Source: [Phialemoniopsis] sp. UDSM-2020
Taxonomy: Eukaryota; Ascomycota; Sordariomycetes; Thyridiales; Thyridiaceae
Assembly (NCBI GenBank): GCA_018873225.1
Contig: JAEILZ010000009.1
Location: forward strand, 673,501-737,500
Direction of reading: 5' to 3'
Length of the DNA: 64,000 nucleotides
In this document: piece by piece, positions 59,834 to 64,000 of the stretch
Layout of the letters: every line of letters starts with the position of its first letter
Position numbering within the stretch: the first letter of the stretch is position 1
Position numbers and translations under genes: made by a program
Notes under the pieces: generated by a model
Database searches by the model: none
What the model saw: the letters and a program-made list of their open reading frames with translations, nothing else
Told to the model about the DNA's origin: nothing

Positions 59834-60559
59834 ATGACGGCCGTCATCGAAGTCACCCTGGCCTGGCTGTTCAAGAACGCCAAGGGCCGCGATGAAAAGT
59901 CCTTTTACACGAGGCCTGCCTTCACCGACGATGTGAAGGAACCCACCGTCCGGATCACTTCGCCGGACTGCGGCCAGACCGGCGCCACCTTGTCCAGCGG
60001 TTACATGGCCGGCGGCGGCGGCCGGTTTCCTACCCTCGAGTGGGAGGCGCCCGCAGATATCGCGCCCAAGGTCAAGGAGTGGTTGTTGGTGTCCGAGGAC
60101 CCGGACGCTCCTCTGCCGACTCCCATTGCCCATGGGTAAGCATATCTGTTTGTAGGTTTCTGTGGGTAAAGTTCCTAAAGTGTGTCTGCAGCATCTACTC
60201 GGGCATTCCTGCCTCCACGACCCGTATTGAACCCAAAGACCTGGAGATCCAGGATGAGAGCCAGTCCCTGCTGAAGAGCGGCTTCTACTACGGCGCCAAC
60301 AGGAGGAATGGGGTCTACATTCCCCCAAGACCTTTGATGAACCATGGACCCCATCGATGTGAGTACTCCCTCGTACTACGAGACAGAACCCGTCCTAATC
60401 AGGTGAAAAGACTTCTTTCAGATCGTAGCCCTGAGCGAGCCCCTGGACAGGGTCCTCCTTCAGGCAAGAGCAACGAGGGAGCAAATTGCAGAAGCTATTC
60501 AAGGCAAGGTGCTGGGCTGGGGCTTGTGGACAGCCAGCTGCGAGCGAAAGTGGGAATGA
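59834..60559 (+). CDS. phosphatidylethanolamine-binding (PEBP) family protein, 205 aa
   Basis: Exons 59834-60135, 60192-60358 and 60411-60559, 206 codons including stop. Diagnostic motifs: LLVSEDPDAPLP (the DPDxP anion-site motif) and GPHRYFFQIVAL (the GxHR motif), the latter joined exactly by the last splice. An N-terminal helix and central Gly-rich loop precede them. PEBP folds bind phospholipid headgroups or act as protease or kinase inhibitors; in fungi the role is usually undefined. No signal peptide, so cytosolic. The ATG at 59834 is the first with conserved sequence; an open upstream extension lacks similarity. Confidence 0.92.
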
Positions 60560-60566
60560 TGTAGCC

Positions 60567-60890
60567 TTATGATTCTTGTGATGTCAATTTTCTTTTCTTG
60601 TATTTTGTGATTTTGCCATCCGAAATGACAGCAGCACCGGTTGGATCCTTCGCCGATGGATCAAACACGCCAACATCGCTGACCTTCAAGCTAGCCCGCT
60701 CGGGCTGCTGAATCTCAACGACTGGCGGTGGTGCCCGTTGAACCGCCTCCTTGACGATACGGGCAATGTCCTCGCTCTGAGCTCGTTGGATCTGTGCAAA
60801 AGCGGTGGCATTCAGTGTCACCGCCGCCGTTTGGGCGTCCAGAGCGGCGGCTGCAGGTGGCTGGCCATTGCCGGAATTGGAGGATAAAGT
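60567..60890 (-). pseudogene. retroelement gag-like N-terminal fragment
   Basis: Open for at least 84 codons on the minus strand but with no credible ATG or neighbouring exon. The Ala/Gln-rich helical part is followed by LKVSDVGVFDPSAKDPTG and VISDGKITKYKKRK. This resembles the start of fungal retrotransposon gag-like proteins (phrases of the type 'DxGxFxPxxxDP...VxxDGKxxxY'). It stops there; the rest of Gag is absent. Likely a decayed, truncated remnant. Assignment is from memory of the pattern. Confidence 0.4.
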
Positions 60891-60937
60891 CCATCAGATC
60901 AGTCCCTTTATCCGCTGTTGTAGATGTGTGTTGATGA

Positions 60938-61200
60938 TTGTTACGTGACCCCAGAGGCCAAGGGTATGCTGGACGCGGACGAGGTTTTTACAACGACCGA
61001 CAACAGTTTGGACGAGGCATGAGCTATCAGAACTTTACGCGTGGCCGTAGTGGCTACCAGAACTTTGGAAGAGGCATTAATGATGGTCGAGGCAACAATC
61101 GTGATCGAGGATCACGCAACCGTGGCTATCGCCGCGGAGTGTCTCCTGTTGATGGCGGTGATGGAGAACGTGGAAAAACGATGGAGATGAAGACAGAGGT
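60938..61200 (+). pseudogene. RGG/GYxNFGRG-rich fragment, possibly Gag C-terminal remnant
   Basis: A plus-strand open stretch without ATG encodes Arg/Gly/Tyr/Asn-rich repeats such as YQNFTRGRSGYQNFGRG. Composition fits either an RNA-binding RGG box or the linker of a retroelement Gag before its zinc knuckle. It lies 50 bp from, and on the opposite strand to, the gag-like fragment. Stops precede it and a low-complexity tract follows. No complete gene can be built. Confidence 0.3.
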
Positions 61201-61202
61201 CG

Positions 61203-61265
61203 ATTTTTTTCTTCCTTTCTTTTCTCTTTTTCTTTTTTCCTTTTTTTTTAAGAAAAAAAAAATTG
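61203..61265. repeat. T-rich tract followed by A-run (potential hairpin)
   Basis: A roughly 45-nt T/C run ending in T9 is followed at once by AAG and A10. The two runs are complementary, so transcripts could form a U/A hairpin. It lies downstream (3') of the transcription-factor gene and may act as its 3' end or be a slippage-prone tract. Confidence 0.5.
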
Positions 61266-61356
61266 ATATCAGCCCTCCAGGCAGGGGAATGTTGGGTATA
61301 TAGATCATCGTCTACGTCAAAGTTTCGTACAAGTACCCCAATGCATGCGTGCAAGC

Positions 61357-63677
61357 CTAGACAGCCATGGAAGGAGTAATATCCGGCATGAAACTCCAAT
61401 CAAAATCATTCAACAAAGCATCCCAGTCAAAGAACTGTGCATCTTGATCCGCTGCGCTTTGGTCAGCGGACACACCTGTAACCACCTTGTTAGTATCTTC
61501 CTCCTCCAGATAATCCAGTATCAATGAAATATGTCGACTTACCGGTTGCTTCGCTAGTCTGCTGATTCCTTCCTGCAGAACTGGATGGCGGAATAGTCGA
61601 CTCGACACACCTCTTCCACTGTCGCAAGCATTCAAACGCCAAGCTTGTCCCCAGTCTATGGGAGAACTGGGAGATCTTGGTCATGTTGACTTCGATCGGA
61701 GGCTGCATCTGGCAGTACGACCAGTATGTCTCGAGCATCTTGGCTCCTCTCCACGAGATATCCCCGTCCACCACCGAACAATGCTTGATCGCAGATATGG
61801 CGTCCTGCACGGAACCGTTCCTCGACGGGAGGGACATATCTCGCATGTCTGGCGAGAGAGCCACGAGGATCGTGATGCAACCCGCCAGCACAAGCGTGCG
61901 GCAGACATAATGAGGGGCGTACGAGAGGAAAAGCCTGTCGCGGTGGAGTTTGAGAGCCAGTTGTACTAGGGACTGAGAAGTGTTGAACGCTTTGAAGATG
62001 TTGCGCTTCATCGGCTCGACCATGAGATCTTGAGGCGCTGTGAAGTAGTAGCACTGCATCTCTATCTGTGTGGACTGTATAATGAATTGGTCCAGTTCTT
62101 CGGAACGGTCAGTATTGTTCGGCATTGTGAGTTGAGACCGCGGCTGCCACCTACCAGACAAGTCCGGCCGCATGAGGCATTGCAACTTGGCAAATTCTTC
62201 TTCGTACATGTAGATCAGATGGGGAGAGACGCTCTCGGTACCCTCGAGCGCAGCACACATTGTTTTGCTGACGCGATTCGTAAACTTGGCACACTCTAGA
62301 AGAACGAGGTAGTGGGGTGGGAATTTGACAGAGGCCTTGCCGTCCAGTAATCTTTCAATGGTCTGGTTGAAGAATGGACTGGTGGACGGAATGCCTATGT
62401 ATGTCGAGATTCTAATTTATCTTATTAGCAGAGTATGGAGACGGCGAATATGATTGTGGCATACTTTTGAGTGATGATATTGGCACCAGACCAGGTATAA
62501 GCAGCTTCCTCGTCTGTGCATCGAACCTGGTAGTTGGGTCGAAGCAGCTCCGGCTGCTCGCCACGTCCCGTTTGCAAGCCTAGCAAGTAGCAGGAAGTCA
62601 TTGCCAGAGTCACATAGTGAGCTGAAGGGTCTGCAATAAATCTGATAGTCGTGAGCGGCCAGGCACTGAGAATCATCAAAGCATTGATGACCTCGACAGA
62701 GACGGGAGGGACAGCCGCAGCAGCCCAAATCTCAGGAGGTAAGGATTCGGTCAAAAATGGAAGGACGGTGTTGTCTTTCGCAAACCGTCGAGCCGCAACT
62801 ATGAGAATGGTCCAGAAGAGCACCGGTGCACTTTCGTAGCACTTATCGGGGTCCTGCACCCTCACAACCGGGAAGTAGTCGTGAAAACATTCAAAGTATC
62901 TACTCAGTCCGGTAAATATTTGTTATGTCGTCACACGGTACAATAGGTGGGCAAGTACCGACCTTTGAAAGTAGAGAGCAATGTCTTCTCCCGAAAAGAC
63001 TCTTGATTTCAACGCTCTCGGCTGGGGGACCCGGCCATTGACGAAACGAGGTGACGATGTGCTCGTCTGTGGTGATGGATTGGCCGTTACCGATCTTGAC
63101 AGTGGCCTTGCTTGCAAGTCTGTGAGAGCTCCTCGATTACCCAGCGAAAGACCCTGCGAGCTGGGGAATATTGCGGATGGAGTTGCATTGGTTGCCACGG
63201 ATTTTCCTACAGCTTCTTTGATGCTGAGAACTTCTCTTTGTAGCTCCTCCAATTTACTAAGACCATTCTCATGTCAGTATATGGACGACATGAGACCTAT
63301 CTCTCAATTAAGACGTATCAATTGGAGAACATATAAATATCTATACCTTCTCCTGCCAATCCTCTTGTGGGACTTGTCAACAACACAAGGGAGCTCCAGC
63401 TTGGCACATCTTTGGCACGGCTGGTTAGGCCTGGAGCTTGCATTGCATTTGACCTCTGCAACCAAGTTAGCACTTATTTGCAAGCATGGCAACGCTACGG
63501 GGTTAGGAAAGAATCTCGACTTACTACTATCACGGCAATTCACACAAGCCTAGTCTCTTTTCAGCTGCTTTGTAGGGTCACCAGTCTGGAGTCTAGAACA
63601 GAACCTACAGTATTGCGTTTGATTCTCAAGGGCGTGCCTGGTGAGGTAGCGCTCACAGAAGGGCTGGAGGGCGCCAT
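61357..63677 (-). CDS. Zn2Cys6 transcription factor, 639 aa
   Basis: Seven exons on the minus strand: 63677-63609, 63549-63525, 63455-63347, 63256-62963, 62899-62465, 62411-61543 and 61475-61357; exactly 640 codons with stop. The zinc cluster has cysteines at 25, 28, 35, 45, 48 and 55 (C-x2-C-x6-C-x9-C-x2-C-x6-C) and is split over three small exons (69, 25 and 109 nt). A basic linker (HKRIGRRSK) and short coiled coil (LEELQREVLSIKEAV) for dimerisation follow, then a fungal-specific transcription factor middle region. The acidic, aromatic C-terminus with DWDALLNDFDWSF looks like an activation domain. The cluster and linker resemble Leu3/War1-type regulators, but the target is unknown. Without splicing every frame closes within 140 codons upstream of the middle exons, so the exon model is needed. 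Confidence 0.9.
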
Positions 63678-64000
63678 GAGCAAGTCCCAGTCCAGTCAGA
63701 AGTCTGCCATGGACAATGCGTTGAGACCTGTTCAATTGAATTCAAGTACGGCTGTCGCTAGCAAATAGGTCTATCGTCTTCAATGTCGTATTGCGATTCA
63801 CAAAATAAAGTAAAGTTCAGATTCCGGCGCGTTACTGATGTCAGTCATGAGCATTGATTCCAGACCTCGGACTTAAACGGTGGTAAGAACACCCTGCTAA
63901 GGGTGTCGTCACAGCCAAAAACACAGAAATACAGTGCAGTTTTCAGACCCACAGCCACTATAACTCTACCATCCATGGTGGCTAACAGCATCAATGGATT
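63678..64000. promoter_or_regulatory. upstream region of the Zn2Cys6 gene to window end
   Basis: About 320 bp upstream of the transcription factor. It holds its promoter and leader. A small hairpin (ACACCC/GGGTGT) lies near 63890. No gene recognised before the window ends. Confidence 0.4.

Noticed and set aside
63883..63960. tRNA-like hairpin with CTGCTAA loop
   Set aside because: Six-base-pair stem but no matching acceptor stem or TTCRANY T-arm on either strand.
1..64000. CRISPR array, operon or bacterial origin
   Set aside because: All genes are eukaryotic with spliceosomal introns; no direct-repeat/spacer pattern seen.

Overview
This is nuclear DNA of a filamentous ascomycete (Pezizomycotina). 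Short introns (about 50-97 nt) with CTAAC/CTGAC-type branch sites, a Zn2Cys6 regulator, a NACHT-ankyrin STAND protein, and fungal forms of TIM23, TTI1, TRM732 and eIF5 all point that way. Sordariomycetes is my guess at the class, but the sequence alone does not prove it. Most genes had to be assembled from several exons. Each exon chain given here was checked by hand to keep one open frame from ATG to stop.

Layout. 1-7.9 kb: one minus-strand hypothetical gene, then about 6.5 kb with no recognisable gene. 7.9-28 kb: a housekeeping block holding a SIP3/LAM-type sterol-transfer protein, a DUF3074 START-like protein, the eight-exon THADA/TRM732 gene, TIM23, two unrecognised proteins (plus one weak small-gene candidate) and dephospho-CoA kinase. 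28-35 kb: a low-complexity WG/GW-repeat protein, eIF5 and a small eEF1A-methyltransferase-like enzyme. 35-44 kb: an accessory-looking block with a STAND (Goodbye-like, NACHT, ankyrin) protein, a cytochrome P450, a 79-residue cysteine-rich protein and a DUF1749 alpha/beta hydrolase. 44-48 kb: TTI1 of the TTT complex. 48-54 kb: a gene-poor stretch, an amino-acid permease and a class I methyltransferase. 54-64 kb: an Ark1/Prk1-type actin-patch kinase, an EBP-type membrane protein, a PEBP protein, a small patch of retroelement-like debris and a Zn2Cys6 transcription factor.

The genes do not form one pathway. Themes that recur are membrane lipid and sterol handling (SIP3-like, START-like, EBP-like), translation and tRNA modification (TRM732, eIF5, the eEF1A-methyltransferase-like enzyme), and PIKK maturation (TTI1). 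Possible self/non-self or stress responses are represented by the STAND protein. No backbone synthase (PKS, NRPS or terpene synthase) is present, so the P450 and methyltransferase do not make a visible secondary-metabolite cluster. The most interesting items are the WG/GW-rich protein as a possible Argonaute-binding platform, the STAND gene with a probable GC-AG intron, the conserved cysteine-rich mini-protein, the opposed gag-like fragments, and the very large gene-free divergent region near the left end.
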